This document shows positions 43,000 to 52,723 of a DNA stretch of 64,000 bases, one piece after another. Where the stretch lies: contig NZ_CP034363.1 in assembly GCF_007981265.1 (NCBI RefSeq), positions 4,340,001-4,404,000 on the forward strand, given 5' to 3'. The DNA comes from Pantoea sp. CCBC3-3-1. GTDB taxonomy: Bacteria > Pseudomonadota > Gammaproteobacteria > Enterobacterales > Enterobacteriaceae. Made by a program: the position numbers and the translations under genes. Every line of letters starts with the position of its first letter. Position 1 is the first letter of the stretch. The notes under the pieces are model-generated. The model searched no databases and was not told where the DNA came from. It worked only from the letters and a program-made list of their open reading frames with translations.

Positions 43000-43440
43000 C
43001 TATTGGGTTTCATCTTGCCGCAGCCAGTGCAGTTTTTTACCAAACCCTAATGCATTATCAGTCATTTTCAGCTCATCCGGCAGGATCTCCCATAAGGGTG
43101 CCGAAACCGTAGCCGCTATCGGGAAGCGCTTAATATAGGCTTTACGCGCCTGCTCTTTCTCTTCGCCTTCCAGTAACCGAATGCGGCCCGCATACTGCAC
43201 GCCTTTGATCAGCAACACCGATTTAGGCTGGCCGTTAACCGTGCCCGCTACGCGGGGATCGCCGACGAACTGCGCGCCATGCCGCGTGCTTTCCTCGCTC
43301 ATTAGCCAGAAAGCGACCTTCTCTGCATTGAAGACATAAAAACAGTTAGCGCACCAGACAGGATCGCCGCCGCAGACGGAGAGAACATGCTGCTTTTGCA
43401 GATAGCGAGTGATGGCTTTAAGCGGTTGAGAATCTGACAT
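43000..43440 (-). CDS. yhbP: YhbP (UPF0306, flavin-binding split-barrel fold)
   Basis: A 146-residue protein started at 43440 (MSDSQPLKAITRYL), in line with the E. coli length. Family features are LQKQHVLSVCGGDPVWCANCFYVFN, STRHGAQFVGDPRVAGTVNGQP and a C-terminal MTDNALGFGKKLHWLR. The fold resembles pyridoxamine-phosphate-oxidase-like flavoproteins. The function is not established. It is divergent from yhbQ across 122 bp. Confidence 0.88.
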   Translation of the reverse strand: MSDSQPLKAITRYLQKQHVLSVCGGDPVWCANCFYVFNAEKVAFWLMSEESTRHGAQFVGDPRVAGTVNGQPKSVLLIKGVQYAGRIRLLEGEEKEQARKAYIKRFPIAATVSAPLWEILPDELKMTDNALGFGKKLHWLRQDETQ

Positions 43441-43562
43441 CGAAACCTCCCTGGAAAAAGGGTACTTTGCCACATTCCTTTGCCCGCATACAAAATGAAA
43501 TGCCTTTCAGACCGCCACGTAACTGGTAGAATTCCGTTTCTGATCGACTGAGGCTGGATTGA

Positions 43563-43865
43563 ATGGACGGCAAAGAAGCACCGTGGCATCTCTATATTGT
43601 GCAAACGGCCAAAGGCATGCTCTACACCGGTATCACTAACGATGTGGCGCGGCGCTTTAGCCAGCATCAGACCGGAAAAGGGGCGAAGGCATTACGTGGC
43701 AAAGGGCCGCTGACCCTGCTGTTTTATTGTGAGGCAGGCGATCGCTCCAGCGCATCAAAGCTCGAATATCAGGTAAAACAGCTGAAGAGGCAGGATAAAA
43801 TCAGGCTGGTTGCTCACCAGCCTGATTTGTTAAGCGCCTGGCTGGAAGCGCTCAGGCATGGTTAA
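43563..43865 (+). CDS. yhbQ: GIY-YIG domain protein YhbQ
   Basis: A 100-residue protein. The GIY-YIG nuclease signature is in [28 protein letters not shown], with the arginine and downstream glutamate ([13 protein letters not shown]) of the catalytic set present. UvrC/SLX1-like single-domain proteins cut branched or damaged DNA; E. coli YhbQ has DNA-cleaving activity reported but its role is uncertain. Its 3' end overlaps the convergent yhbS by 14 bp. Confidence 0.9.
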   Translation: MDGKEAPWHLYIVQTAKGMLYTGITNDVARRFSQHQTGKGAKALRGKGPLTLLFYCEAGDRSSASKLEYQVKQLKRQDKIRLVAHQPDLLSAWLEALRHG

Positions 43866-44355
43866 ACGGGATGGAATAGTCGATGTGCCCTTCGACCTCA
43901 TTGAACGCATTATCGGCCAGTTTGTAGACCTGGAAAGCCGCTTCGGCACCTGACCAGCGACAGCGCAGCTGATGGCGTGCCGCAGGTTCAAAACCAAAAC
44001 GTCCGAAATAAGCGGGATCGCCGAGCACCACAACGGCGGCATAGCCAAACTCATTCAGCGTGTCCAGACCTTCATAAGTCAGCTGTTTACCCAGTCCCTG
44101 GCCACGTACGCTTTCATCTACCGCCAGCGGGGCTAATCCTACCCACTGATGATCTTCGCCATTCAGCGTTACCGGGCTGAAGGCTGCGTAGCCCAATACC
44201 TGTCCTTCATCATCGGTTGCCACAACGCCAAGCGTCAGCAAACCATCTTCACGCAGTTGCTGAACCAGCTCCGCTTCAGCGGAAGTAGTAAAACAGCGGC
44301 GTAACAGGCTGTCGATACTCGCCGCATCAACCCCGATCTCCGTACGAATTAACAT
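43852..44355 (-). CDS. yhbS: GNAT acetyltransferase YhbS
   Basis: A 167-residue GNAT protein: [47 protein letters not shown] (acetyl-CoA loop RGQGLG) and [18 protein letters not shown]. It matches E. coli YhbS in sequence and neighbours. Its ATG lies inside the last codons of the restored ubiT frame (TCATGTTAA), so in the ancestral arrangement ubiT and yhbS were translationally coupled. The acetylation target is not established. Confidence 0.88.
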   Translation of the reverse strand: MLIRTEIGVDAASIDSLLRRCFTTSAEAELVQQLREDGLLTLGVVATDDEGQVLGYAAFSPVTLNGEDHQWVGLAPLAVDESVRGQGLGKQLTYEGLDTLNEFGYAAVVVLGDPAYFGRFGFEPAARHQLRCRWSGAEAAFQVYKLADNAFNEVEGHIDYSIPFNHA

Positions 44356-44881
44356 GATGCACCTGCGCGATCAACCGTGGAAGTCGCGTCCTCAGTCAGT
44401 CCTGCCTCTACAAAATCAGCCAGCTGCATAAGCACAACGCGCAATGGCGTCGGCATGCGTTCCAGCTCAATGGCATCCATCAATTTTTCACCTCAAGCCC
44501 CAGTTCAGTATCACCTTCGATAATCAGGCGACGCTGGAAAAACAGGGTATCAGGATCCAGCCTGCGCGCTGCGATCAGCAGCAGATCGTTGGCATCACCG
44601 CGGAACCACACGTCCGCATCGGCCCGATCGGCTATCTGCAATTTTCCCTGCTCAACAGTGGTTACCCAGCACAGGCCGAGGTCACGGATTTCAATACCTA
44701 ATCCATGCCCTTCCAGAAAGTTTAACTCACCTTCAGCCAGAGCATGATGAAATTGCCAATTCAGCAGCTGTTGCAGGCCCTGTTTTTTCAGGCTGAAGGG
44801 AGTCAGTTGCAGCGGGAGGCGCAAGAATTTCGGGCCTTTACGGACAATCTGCGCGCGTAACGGGTTCAACACCATCATCAC
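44349..44881 (-). pseudogene. ubiT: ubiT (yhbT) with a frameshift: SCP2-type accessory factor of anaerobic ubiquinone synthesis
   Basis: The gene starts at 44881 or one codon later and reads as UbiT through the SCP2 lipid-binding domain (LPLQLTPFSLKKQGLQQLL, then DPDTLFFQRRLIIEGDTELGL). It stops at 44480 after GLEVKN. One base is missing in the run GTGAAAAATTGATGG (about 44480-44494). Restoring it continues as LMDAIELERMPTPLRVVLM, then QLADFVEAGL and a terminal GASC, all as in E. coli YhbT, to a stop at 44349-44351. The full frame would be 177 residues; the present product is 133, lacking the C-terminal ~45. UbiT works with UbiU and UbiV in O2-independent ubiquinone synthesis. A sequencing error in the A5T2 run is the main alternative. 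Confidence 0.8.
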
Positions 44882-45003
44882 TCCTGTTGAGAAAATTTCA
44901 GCTATTTTGCCACAGTGTCAGTTTTCAGCGGGCAGTTGGATCAATAAAGTAGCCGAACACCGGGCCTTTTTTAGCCGGTTATATCCGTTCAAAACGCGTT
45001 TAA

Positions 45004-45017
45004 CTGCCTTAAATCAA
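45004..45017 (-). promoter_or_regulatory. Weak candidate FNR site upstream of ubiU
   Basis: Minus-strand TTGAT-TTAA-GGCAG has one perfect FNR half-site and one poor half. It lies 63-76 bp before the ubiU ATG, between the divergent ubiT and ubiU genes. FNR control of ubiUV is known in E. coli; the match here is only partial. Confidence 0.3.
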
Positions 45018-45079
45018 AAACTGCTGTTACTGGTCAGATTAGCATTAAGGGTTCTTTTTTTAATCCGGAATTGCCTAAT

Positions 45080-46075
45080 ATGGAACTGCTTTGTCCTGCC
45101 GGTAATCTGCCTGCGCTGAAAGCGGCGATTGCTAACGGCGCTGATGCCGTCTATATCGGCCTCAAAGATGATACCAACGCCCGCCATTTTGCTGGTCTTA
45201 ACTTCACTGAAAAACGCCTGCAGGAAGCCGCCCGCTATGTTCATCAGCATAGCCGCAAACTGCATGTTGCGATCAATACTTTTGCCCATCCAACCGGCTA
45301 TCAGCGCTGGGAACGCGCTATTGATATGGCCGCCAATGCCGGGGTCGATGCGCTGATTCTGGCCGATATTGCCATGCTGGAATATGCCGCCCGTCGCTAT
45401 CCTCAAATTGAGCGACACGTCTCGGTTCAGGCTTCAGCAACCAACGCCGAAGCGGTCAAATTTTACCAACGTCATTTTGATGTCGCTCGCGTTGTGCTGC
45501 CCCGCGTACTTTCCATTCATCAGGTTCGCCAGCTCTCCCGCACGACCACGGTACCGCTGGAGGTTTTCGCTTTCGGCAGCCTGTGCATCATGGCTGAAGG
45601 CCGCTGCTATCTCTCTTCCTATCTGACGGGCGAATCGCCGAATACCGTAGGTGCCTGCTCTCCGGCGCGCTTTGTCCGCTGGCAGCAAACGCCCAATGGA
45701 CTGGAATCACGCCTGAACGAAGTGCTTATCGATCGCTACGGACGGGATGAGAATGCTGGCTATCCCACTTTATGTAAGGGCCGCTATAAGGTTGATGAAC
45801 AGCGCTACCACGCGCTGGAAGAGCCCACCAGCCTGAATACTCTCGAACTGCTGCCTGAGCTGCTTGGGGCGAATATCGCTTCGGTGAAAATTGAAGGACG
45901 CCAGCGCAGCCCGGCGTATGTCGAGCAGGTCACCCGTATCTGGCGCCAGGCGATCGATCGCTGCAAAAGCAATCCACACGCGTTTATCCCCCAGCAAAGT
46001 TGGATGTCGGCGCTGAGTGCGCTGAGCGAAGGCACCCAAACCACGCTGGGCGCCTATCACCGTGAATGGCAGTAG
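45080..46075 (+). CDS. ubiU: UbiU (YhbU), O2-independent ubiquinone hydroxylation subunit
   Basis: A 331-residue peptidase-U32-family protein started at 45080 (MELLCPAGNLPALKAAI). UbiU and UbiV form a heterodimer, each with a [4Fe-4S] cluster, that hydroxylates ubiquinone precursors using prephenate under anoxia. Cluster cysteines are visible in GSLCIMAEGRC, VGACSPARF and PTLCKGRY. The U32 signature VFAFGSLCIMAEGRCYLS is intact. It is followed 8 bp later by ubiV and is divergent from the frameshifted ubiT, its functional partner. Confidence 0.95.
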   Translation: MELLCPAGNLPALKAAIANGADAVYIGLKDDTNARHFAGLNFTEKRLQEAARYVHQHSRKLHVAINTFAHPTGYQRWERAIDMAANAGVDALILADIAMLEYAARRYPQIERHVSVQASATNAEAVKFYQRHFDVARVVLPRVLSIHQVRQLSRTTTVPLEVFAFGSLCIMAEGRCYLSSYLTGESPNTVGACSPARFVRWQQTPNGLESRLNEVLIDRYGRDENAGYPTLCKGRYKVDEQRYHALEEPTSLNTLELLPELLGANIASVKIEGRQRSPAYVEQVTRIWRQAIDRCKSNPHAFIPQQSWMSALSALSEGTQTTLGAYHREWQ

Positions 46076-46083
46076 GGAATATG

Positions 46084-46962
46084 ATGAAATATGCATTGGG
46101 TCCAGTGCTCTGGTACTGGCCGAAAGAAACCTTACAGACGTTTTACCAACAGGCCGCCACCAGCCAGGCTGATATCATCTATCTTGGCGAAGCGGTATGC
46201 AGTAAGCGGCGCGCCGTCAGGTTTGCCGACTGGATGGCAATGGCAAAAGAGCTGGCCGCCGCCGGTAAACAAGTCGTGCTGAGCACCCTTGCCCTGGTGG
46301 AGTCACCTTCTGAACTGACCGAACTGAAACGCTATGTCGATAACGGCGAGTTTTTGATTGAAGCCAACGACATCGGGACGGTGAATATGGCAGCGGAAGC
46401 GGGCCTGCCCTTTGTCGCCGGCCATGCGCTGAACTGCTATAACGCCGTCACGCTGCGCCTGCTGCACAAGCTGGGGATGATCCGCTGGTGCATGCCGGTT
46501 GAGCTTTCACGAGACTGGCTGGTGAATCTGCTGAATCAGTGCGAGGAGTTAGGGATTCGCCACCAGTTCGAGGTGGAAGTATTGAGCTATGGCCATCTGC
46601 CGCTGGCGCTCTCTGCCCGCTGTTTTACCGCCAGAGCAGAAAATCGCGGCAAGGACGATTGCCAGACCTGCTGCATTAACTTTCCCAACGGCAGGAGCCT
46701 GCGAACTCAGGAAGATCAGCAGGTGTTCGTACTTAACGGTATCCAGACCATGAGCGGCTACTGCTATAACCTGGGCAACGATCTGCTCTCCATGCAGGGC
46801 ATCGTCGATATTGTTCGGCTCTCTGCGCAAAGCAGCGAAACGTTCTCGCTTATTGACGATTTCCGTGCGAACGAAAAAGGGGAATATCCGCTACCTCTTA
46901 CTCCGCATCAGCAGTGCAACGGCTACTGGCGCCAGGTCGCCGGGCTTGAATTGATCGAATGA
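46084..46962 (+). CDS. ubiV: UbiV (YhbV), O2-independent ubiquinone hydroxylation subunit
   Basis: A 292-residue partner of UbiU, also in the U32 family. The start at 46084 (MKYALGPVLWYWPKE) has AGGGA 5 bp upstream and gives the E. coli length; an ATG one codon earlier is possible. Cysteines of the cluster site lie in YLGEAVCSKRRA, ALSARCFTARAE and KDDCQTCCINFPNG. The sequence is intact throughout. It is co-transcribed with ubiU. Confidence 0.95.
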   Translation: MKYALGPVLWYWPKETLQTFYQQAATSQADIIYLGEAVCSKRRAVRFADWMAMAKELAAAGKQVVLSTLALVESPSELTELKRYVDNGEFLIEANDIGTVNMAAEAGLPFVAGHALNCYNAVTLRLLHKLGMIRWCMPVELSRDWLVNLLNQCEELGIRHQFEVEVLSYGHLPLALSARCFTARAENRGKDDCQTCCINFPNGRSLRTQEDQQVFVLNGIQTMSGYCYNLGNDLLSMQGIVDIVRLSAQSSETFSLIDDFRANEKGEYPLPLTPHQQCNGYWRQVAGLELIE

Positions 46963-47170
46963 TCCCTGAGCAGGCCTTGCGCCTGCCTGTGGCAAAATAA
47001 ATGCAATTATTATGGTTACAGGTTGATATACTGACAGGTAGCTACACCCTGGGCGCTCCGCAGTTTCGGCCATGAAAGTGCTGCAAACTGCCAATCTGGT
47101 GAGCGAAAGATCGCTTAGGCTGTGTGTTTGTTTTGGCGCTACCGCCGCCCTTCGAATAAGTGAGCAATTT

Positions 47171-48178
47171 ATGTCTGATAAAAAAACTGTTCCTCTGTCG
47201 GTATTGGATCTGGCCCCTATTCCGCAAGGTGCGAGCGCGCGCGATGCTTTCCATTCTTCGCTGGCGCTGGCACAACAGGCGGAAAAGCTCGGCTTTAACC
47301 GCTACTGGCTGGCTGAGCATCATAATATGACGGGTATTGCCAGCGCCGCGACTTCGGTGCTGATTGGCTATCTGGCGGCAAACACCACCACTCTGCGTCT
47401 TGGATCCGGCGGCGTTATGCTCCCTAACCATTCGCCACTGGTTATCGCCGAGCAGTTCGGTACGCTCGAATCACTCTATCCGGGCCGAATCGATTTAGGC
47501 CTTGGCCGTGCGCCAGGCTCCGATCAACGCACCATGATGGCGCTGCGTCGTCATATGGGCGGCCACGTTGATAATTTTCCTGCCGATGTTTCTGAGATGA
47601 TCGCCTGGTTTGACGCGGAAGGTTCAGCTCAGCCAGCGGTACAGCCTGTGCCTGGTCTGGGATTGAAGATCCCTGTCTGGTTGTTGGGGTCAAGTCTGTA
47701 CAGCGCCCAGCTCTCGGCTAAGCTTGGCCTGCCGTTTGCTTTTGCTTCGCATTTCGCGCCGGATATGCTGTTCCAGGCGCTGCATCTGTATCGTGAAAAC
47801 TTTAAGCCTTCCGCTCGCCTTGAAAAACCGCATGCAATGGTGTGTGTCAACGTGGTGGCGGCTGACAGTGAAAATGACGCACGTTTCCTGTTTACCTCAA
47901 TGCAGCAGCAGTTCGTTAATCTGCGTCGGGGCAGGCCGGGTCCGCTGCCTGCGCCAGTAGAAAACATGGATAACTTCTGGTCTCCGTCCGAACAGTATGG
48001 CGTGCAGCAGGCGTTAAGTATGTCGATCGTCGGTGATGGCGATAAAGTTCGTCATGGGCTGGCTTCCCTGATCCGTGAAACGCAGGCCGATGAGATTATG
48101 GTTAACGGGCAGATTTTCGATCAGCAGGCGCGGTTGCGCTCTTTCGAGCTGGCAATGGAAGCGCACCAGTCGCTCTGA
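47171..48178 (+). CDS. yhbW: Luciferase-like flavin monooxygenase YhbW
   Basis: A 335-residue protein started at 47171 ([17 protein letters not shown]), matching E. coli YhbW in length. It has the bacterial luciferase fold: [38 protein letters not shown] and [16 protein letters not shown]. It probably uses FMNH2; the substrate is unknown. The ORF extends upstream to 47072 without homology or ribosome-binding site. It follows ubiV by 208 bp and ends in its own terminator. Confidence 0.9.
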   Translation: MSDKKTVPLSVLDLAPIPQGASARDAFHSSLALAQQAEKLGFNRYWLAEHHNMTGIASAATSVLIGYLAANTTTLRLGSGGVMLPNHSPLVIAEQFGTLESLYPGRIDLGLGRAPGSDQRTMMALRRHMGGHVDNFPADVSEMIAWFDAEGSAQPAVQPVPGLGLKIPVWLLGSSLYSAQLSAKLGLPFAFASHFAPDMLFQALHLYRENFKPSARLEKPHAMVCVNVVAADSENDARFLFTSMQQQFVNLRRGRPGPLPAPVENMDNFWSPSEQYGVQQALSMSIVGDGDKVRHGLASLIRETQADEIMVNGQIFDQQARLRSFELAMEAHQSL

Positions 48179-48207
48179 GCGGCAGATATCTTCAGCTGAA
48201 GAGGATA

Positions 48208-48245
48208 AAGGCAGTGAGTCCGTCAGGTTCACTGCCTTCTTTTTA
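48208..48245 (+). terminator. Terminator of yhbW
   Basis: AAGGCAGTGA, 10-nt loop, TTCACTGCCTT, then CTTTTT. It lies just before the end of the convergent MFS gene. Confidence 0.85.
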
Positions 48246-48252
48246 TCAACGA

Positions 48253-49407
48253 TTAATAGCGCAGCTTAGCGGCACCAAAAACAATCACTAAAAATGCGGC
48301 GGCGACCAGCGTAAAGGCAACATAAAGGCTGGAGATGTGCGCTATCCAGCCGAGCAGCGCAGGTCCGCCCAATACGCCAAGATAGCCAAGCGTTGCCACC
48401 ATTGAGACAGACATGTTAACCGGCATTACTTTTTCCTGGCTGGCAAGGGTAATAAGCACCGGGACAATATTGGCCGCGCCAATACCAATCAGCGCAAACC
48501 CGCACAGCGACAGCAGCCAGCCGGGTAATAAGACTACCATCATATAGCCAGCCAGCCCGGCAAGTCCGCCATAAATCAGCACGCGTTTACGGCCCAGCCG
48601 GGTAACCACCGCATCGCCAGTCAAACGCATTAGCGACATTGCTGAAGCAAAGATCGCAAACCCCCATCCGGTATGCGCGACCGCCATTCCGCGGTTATCC
48701 GTCATAAATACTCCGCTCCAGTCAATGACCGCGCCTTCGGCCATAAAAGAGATCATCGCCATTATCGCCATCAGGATCAGGCGGAAGTTAGGTCGGGCCT
48801 TACCAGCAGAGTGGTTTTCTGGCTCATGGTTACCGAAAGGGAGAAGCGCATTAAAAGAAAGCAGCAGTATTAGCACAATGAAACCACTGGTAATCCAGGT
48901 ACTTTGTAGCGGCGTCAGACCTGCGCTAAACAGCATTGCTCCCCCTGCTGCGCCCGCAATGCCCCCCACGCTCCACATACAGTGAAAACCGGACATCAGA
49001 GGTTTATCGGACGCCTGTTCCACCAGCGAGCCCTGTACGTTCATCGCGACGTCAGCCAGACCAATTCCCATCCCAAAGATAAAGAGACTTAGCGCCAGCA
49101 AACGCAAATCGTCAAGCGTAGCAAGGAAGGGAAGCATCAGACAATAAACTAACACTGACCCCACAATCACGCTGCGACAGCCAAAACGACCAATCAAACG
49201 GCCCGAACCGATCATTGAGAGCAGCGAACCCGCACCCAGACAGAGCAAAAGTAGCCCAAGCTCGCCCGCCGCTGACCCGGTACGCTGTTGAGCATAAGGC
49301 ACCAGCGTCGCCCAAAGACCCATAGCCATTCCGGTGACAAAAAATATCGCTCTGGTAGTAAGACGACTGGCATGGCTGTTAGTCATTGCGAGGTTGTTTT
49401 CAGACAC
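48253..49407 (-). CDS. MFS transporter, YbjJ-like
   Basis: A 384-residue inner-membrane protein with about 12 hydrophobic helices. Signatures are RAIFFVTGMAMGLWATLVPYA, GSGRLIGRFGCRSVI (loop 2-3 motif) and GIGLADVAMNVQGSLVEQ, the last typical of the YbjJ/fucose-permease-like branch. The ORF begins with a GTG (49407) preceded by GGGAAG; an ATG at 49386 (MTNSHASR) is an alternative. The substrate is unknown. It stands between yhbW and deaD, where E. coli has mtr in a related position, so this is a lineage-specific gene. Confidence 0.8.
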   Translation of the reverse strand: MSENNLAMTNSHASRLTTRAIFFVTGMAMGLWATLVPYAQQRTGSAAGELGLLLLCLGAGSLLSMIGSGRLIGRFGCRSVIVGSVLVYCLMLPFLATLDDLRLLALSLFIFGMGIGLADVAMNVQGSLVEQASDKPLMSGFHCMWSVGGIAGAAGGAMLFSAGLTPLQSTWITSGFIVLILLLSFNALLPFGNHEPENHSAGKARPNFRLILMAIMAMISFMAEGAVIDWSGVFMTDNRGMAVAHTGWGFAIFASAMSLMRLTGDAVVTRLGRKRVLIYGGLAGLAGYMMVVLLPGWLLSLCGFALIGIGAANIVPVLITLASQEKVMPVNMSVSMVATLGYLGVLGGPALLGWIAHISSLYVAFTLVAAAFLVIVFGAAKLRY

Positions 49408-49537
49408 GGGCTTCCCTTAGTTCATGAGTTGTTAGCTTCAAGGGAAGTGTAATCGGACTGACGGGATTTTTTATTTAATTGGCGTAATTTATCTCAGGTC
49501 GTGAACTTATTTACCGACGCTTACCCAATCAACAGGC

Positions 49538-49573
49538 AAAAAAAATGCCGGTCATTTGCATGACCGGCATTTC
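49538..49573 (-). terminator. Terminator of deaD
   Basis: On the minus strand AAATGCCGGTCAT, loop GCAA, ATGACCGGCATTT followed by T-run. Strong intrinsic terminator. Confidence 0.9.
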
Positions 49574-49602
49574 TATAGCGGGCGTGTTAAACGCCCGGGC
49601 AA

Positions 49603-51537
49603 TTACGCGTCACGACGACGTGTTGGCGCGCTGCCCGCTTCTTCACGACGTGGGCCACGGCTGCCACCGTCACGGCTGAAACCACCGCCACGACGCTCAC
49701 CGCCACCGCTACGCTCGTTGCTGAAGCGACGACCGCCTTCAGGACGTGCACCTTCGCTACGACCGCCAGCGAAACCGCCACGACCTGCACCACCGCCACG
49801 GCGTTCGCCGCCGCGTTCAGCACCACGTTCGTTGCTGCGAGGCTGCGCATCACCGATCAGCTGCATGTTCATCGGCTTGTTCAGAATACGCGTACGGGTG
49901 AAGTGAGACAGAATATCACCCGGCATGCCTTTCGGCAGCTCGATAGTTGAGTGCGTACCAAACAGCTTGATGTTACCGATGTAACGGCTGCTGATGTCGC
50001 CTTCGTTAGCGATAGCACCAACGATATGACGAACTTCAACACCATCATCACGGCCAACTTCGATACGGTAAACTTCCATATCGCCAACGTCACGACGTTC
50101 ACGACGTGGACGCTCGCCGTCACGGCTTTCGCGTGGACCACGGTCCGGGCGATCGCCACGACGGTCATCGCGACGATCGTCACGATCTTTGAATTCGCGA
50201 CGTGGACGTGGAGCCGGGTCGGCTGGCACGATCAGTGGGCGTTCGCCCTGAGCCATTTTCAGCAGCGCGGCAGCCAGCGTTTCGATATCCAGCTCTTCTT
50301 CCGCAGGCTGCATTTTGCTCAGCAGCGCACGGTACTGTTCCAGATCGCTGCTTTCCAGCTGCTGCTGAACTTTAGCCGCAAACTTAGCCAGACGACGTTG
50401 ACCCAGCAGTTCTGCACCTGGCAGCTCAACTTCTGGAATGGTCAGCTTCATGGTGCGTTCAATGTTACGCAGCAGACGACGCTCACGGTTCTCAACGAAC
50501 AGCAGCGCACGGCCAGCACGACCCGCACGGCCGGTACGGCCGATACGGTGAACGTAAGACTCAGCATCCATAGGGATGTCGTAGTTTACCACCAGGCTGA
50601 TACGCTCAACGTCCAGACCACGGGCCGCAACGTCGGTTGCGATCAGAATGTCCAGGCGGCCATCTTTCAGGCGCTCCAGCGTCTGCTCGCGCAGTGCCTG
50701 GTTCATGTCGCCGTTCAGAGCAGCACTGTTGTAACCGCTGCGCTCCAGCGCTTCGGCCACTTCCAGCGTGGCGTTTTTGGTACGGACGAAAATGATCGCC
50801 GCATCAAAATCTTCTGATTCCAGGAAGCGAACCAGCGCGTCAGTCTTACGACCGTAAGCGGTCCAGTAGCTCTGGCTGATATCAGGACGCGTGGTCAGGC
50901 TTGACTGAATACGCACTTCCTGTGGATCTTTCATGAAGCGTTTCGTAATACGACGAATCGCTTCTGGCATGGTTGCAGAGAACAAAGCAGTCTGATGATC
51001 GGCTGGAATCTGAGCCATGATCGTTTCAACGTCTTCGATAAAGCCCATACGCAGCATTTCATCAGCTTCGTCCAACACCAGTCCGCGCAGGTTAGAAAGG
51101 TCTAACGTGCCGCGTTTCAGGTGGTCCAACAGGCGTCCAGGTGTACCCACAACAACTTGTGGACCCTGACGCAGAGCACGCAGCTGTACGTCATAACGCT
51201 GGCCGCCGTAAAGGGCCACCACGTTAAGACCGCGCATGTGTTTAGAGAATTCAGTTACGGCTTCTGCAACCTGAACCGCCAACTCACGAGTTGGTGCCAG
51301 CACGAGGATCTGTGGTGCTTTCAGGTTGCTGTCAATGTTGTGTAGCAGTGGCAGCGAGAACGCTGCTGTTTTACCGCTCCCGGTCTGTGCCATACCCAAC
51401 ACGTCACGGCCCGCCAGCAGGTGAGGAATACACTCAGCCTGGATCGGAGATGGCTTTACATAGCCCATGCCGTTAAGTGATTCGAGAATGGATTCATTCA
51501 GACCAAGGTCAGCAAAAGTGGTTTCAATATCAGTCAT
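49603..51537 (-). CDS. deaD: ATP-dependent RNA helicase DeaD (CsdA)
   Basis: A 644-residue DEAD-box helicase started at the ATG at 51537 ([13 protein letters not shown]); a GTG three codons earlier is open. It shows the Q motif ([10 protein letters not shown]), [33 protein letters not shown] and [13 protein letters not shown]. An RNA-binding domain follows ([22 protein letters not shown]), then an Arg/Gly-rich tail. It helps 50S ribosome assembly and mRNA unfolding at low temperature. It lies downstream of nlpI and the small yrbN frame, as in E. coli. Confidence 0.95.
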   Translation of the reverse strand: MTDIETTFADLGLNESILESLNGMGYVKPSPIQAECIPHLLAGRDVLGMAQTGSGKTAAFSLPLLHNIDSNLKAPQILVLAPTRELAVQVAEAVTEFSKHMRGLNVVALYGGQRYDVQLRALRQGPQVVVGTPGRLLDHLKRGTLDLSNLRGLVLDEADEMLRMGFIEDVETIMAQIPADHQTALFSATMPEAIRRITKRFMKDPQEVRIQSSLTTRPDISQSYWTAYGRKTDALVRFLESEDFDAAIIFVRTKNATLEVAEALERSGYNSAALNGDMNQALREQTLERLKDGRLDILIATDVAARGLDVERISLVVNYDIPMDAESYVHRIGRTGRAGRAGRALLFVENRERRLLRNIERTMKLTIPEVELPGAELLGQRRLAKFAAKVQQQLESSDLEQYRALLSKMQPAEEELDIETLAAALLKMAQGERPLIVPADPAPRPRREFKDRDDRRDDRRGDRPDRGPRESRDGERPRRERRDVGDMEVYRIEVGRDDGVEVRHIVGAIANEGDISSRYIGNIKLFGTHSTIELPKGMPGDILSHFTRTRILNKPMNMQLIGDAQPRSNERGAERGGERRGGGAGRGGFAGGRSEGARPEGGRRFSNERSGGGERRGGGFSRDGGSRGPRREEAGSAPTRRRDA

Positions 51538-51553
51538 GTAGTACACGTGCCTC

Positions 51554-51610
51554 TTAGATTGCGGCGGCCAGTCTACATAACTCGTCGTGAAAACTTTCAG
51601 TCATTTTCAT
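51554..51610 (-). CDS. yrbN: Small protein YrbN between nlpI and deaD
   Basis: An 18-residue frame, [18 protein letters not shown], ending 16 bp before the deaD start. The [10 protein letters not shown] core, size and place between nlpI and deaD agree with the small protein YrbN annotated in E. coli. It may serve as a translated leader that couples to deaD in the long 5' UTR rather than as a working protein. It was read directly from the sequence; it is too short for most gene finders. Confidence 0.75.
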   Translation of the reverse strand: MKMTESFHDELCRLAAAI

Positions 51611-51651
51611 CAAAAAGTGTGAACCGGCTCAAATTAGTGGTTTCGACGAAC

Positions 51652-51698
51652 AAAAAAGCCCTCATCCGTTAAGATGATGACCTTTCTAAAATCAGGGC
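51652..51698 (-). terminator. Terminator or attenuator after nlpI
   Basis: On the minus strand GCCCTGAT ... ATGAGGGC followed by six T, with a partly structured interior of about 30 nt. It lies between nlpI and yrbN-deaD and may act as a partial terminator in the deaD leader. Confidence 0.6.
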
Positions 51699-51714
51699 AA
51701 TAAAAGTTCGTCAG

Positions 51715-52599
51715 CTATTGCTGGTCAGATTCTGATAAATCGTCTTGTGTCTGGCCGAGTAGCGCCAGCTCCAACAATGCATATCGATGCTCAACAAAGT
51801 TGTGTACGTTGTTGGCGACCGTCAGCTTGAACAACGCTTCTGCGCTGTCCTTCTCCCCCAGACTTAGGTAGTGCTTACCTAAATAGAAGTTGGTTTCACT
51901 GAGATGTTCAGCGAGCGAGGTGTTATCCGTTGCGTCCGCCTTAAGACTCTCCATCAGCTTGCTTTCGCTGAGGTGTCCCAGGTAGAACTCGACAATATTC
52001 CATCCCCATTGATCCCTGACCGCTTTATCGTACCGCTGTTGTAGCGCTACTTTTGCCTGGTCGGCGTTCATCTCGCGTTCATCGAGATAGAGCCACAGGC
52101 TACGGAAAGGATCGTTAGGATCGTCTTGATAAAACGCCAGCAGATCATCTTGCGCTAATTTAAACCTTCCGCCGTAATACAGGGCGATACCGCGGTTTAA
52201 ATGCGCGTAATTGTAAGTTGGATCAAGCTCAAGTACAGAATCAAACGCTTCATAGGCAGCATCAAAATTGCCTGCCTGCGTTAAATATATGCCTAAGTAA
52301 TTGAATACTTCGGGCATATCGGGTCTGACAGATAGCGCCTGTGAAAAATCATTCCGCGCCAGTGCTCTCAAACCAAGACTATCATACAACACTCCGCGCT
52401 CATATAACAGCTGTGCGCGTTCATCATCGGTCAGGGCCCGGCTGGCAAGAATTTGTTCCATACGTGCCAGGATAACTTCCTGTTGCAACGTCGGCTGTAG
52501 CGGAACAGCCAGAACCTCGTTCTTACGCCAATCCGAGTTGCTGCATCCTGCCAGCGTTAAAGCTGTCGCAACGAAACACCAGCGCAAAAAAGGCTTCAT
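51715..52599 (-). CDS. nlpI: Lipoprotein NlpI
   Basis: A 294-residue outer-membrane lipoprotein started at 52599 ([20 protein letters not shown]). The lipobox LAGC gives acylation on the cysteine, with Ser-Asn following. The mature part is made of tetratricopeptide repeats ([55 protein letters not shown]). NlpI scaffolds peptidoglycan hydrolases and presents MepS to the protease Prc. E. coli length and neighbours (pnp upstream, deaD downstream). Confidence 0.96.
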   Translation of the reverse strand: MKPFLRWCFVATALTLAGCSNSDWRKNEVLAVPLQPTLQQEVILARMEQILASRALTDDERAQLLYERGVLYDSLGLRALARNDFSQALSVRPDMPEVFNYLGIYLTQAGNFDAAYEAFDSVLELDPTYNYAHLNRGIALYYGGRFKLAQDDLLAFYQDDPNDPFRSLWLYLDEREMNADQAKVALQQRYDKAVRDQWGWNIVEFYLGHLSESKLMESLKADATDNTSLAEHLSETNFYLGKHYLSLGEKDSAEALFKLTVANNVHNFVEHRYALLELALLGQTQDDLSESDQQ

Positions 52600-52723
52600 T
52601 TCCACTCCCAAATACAAACAATGGGATGACTCTCCTTTCATCCGCCTGCCGTGCACAAGGTGTCGTCCTGCCCTCGCGATGATACAGCTCTCCCTGCATC
52701 AGCAGAGAGAGCTTGTGGTATTC

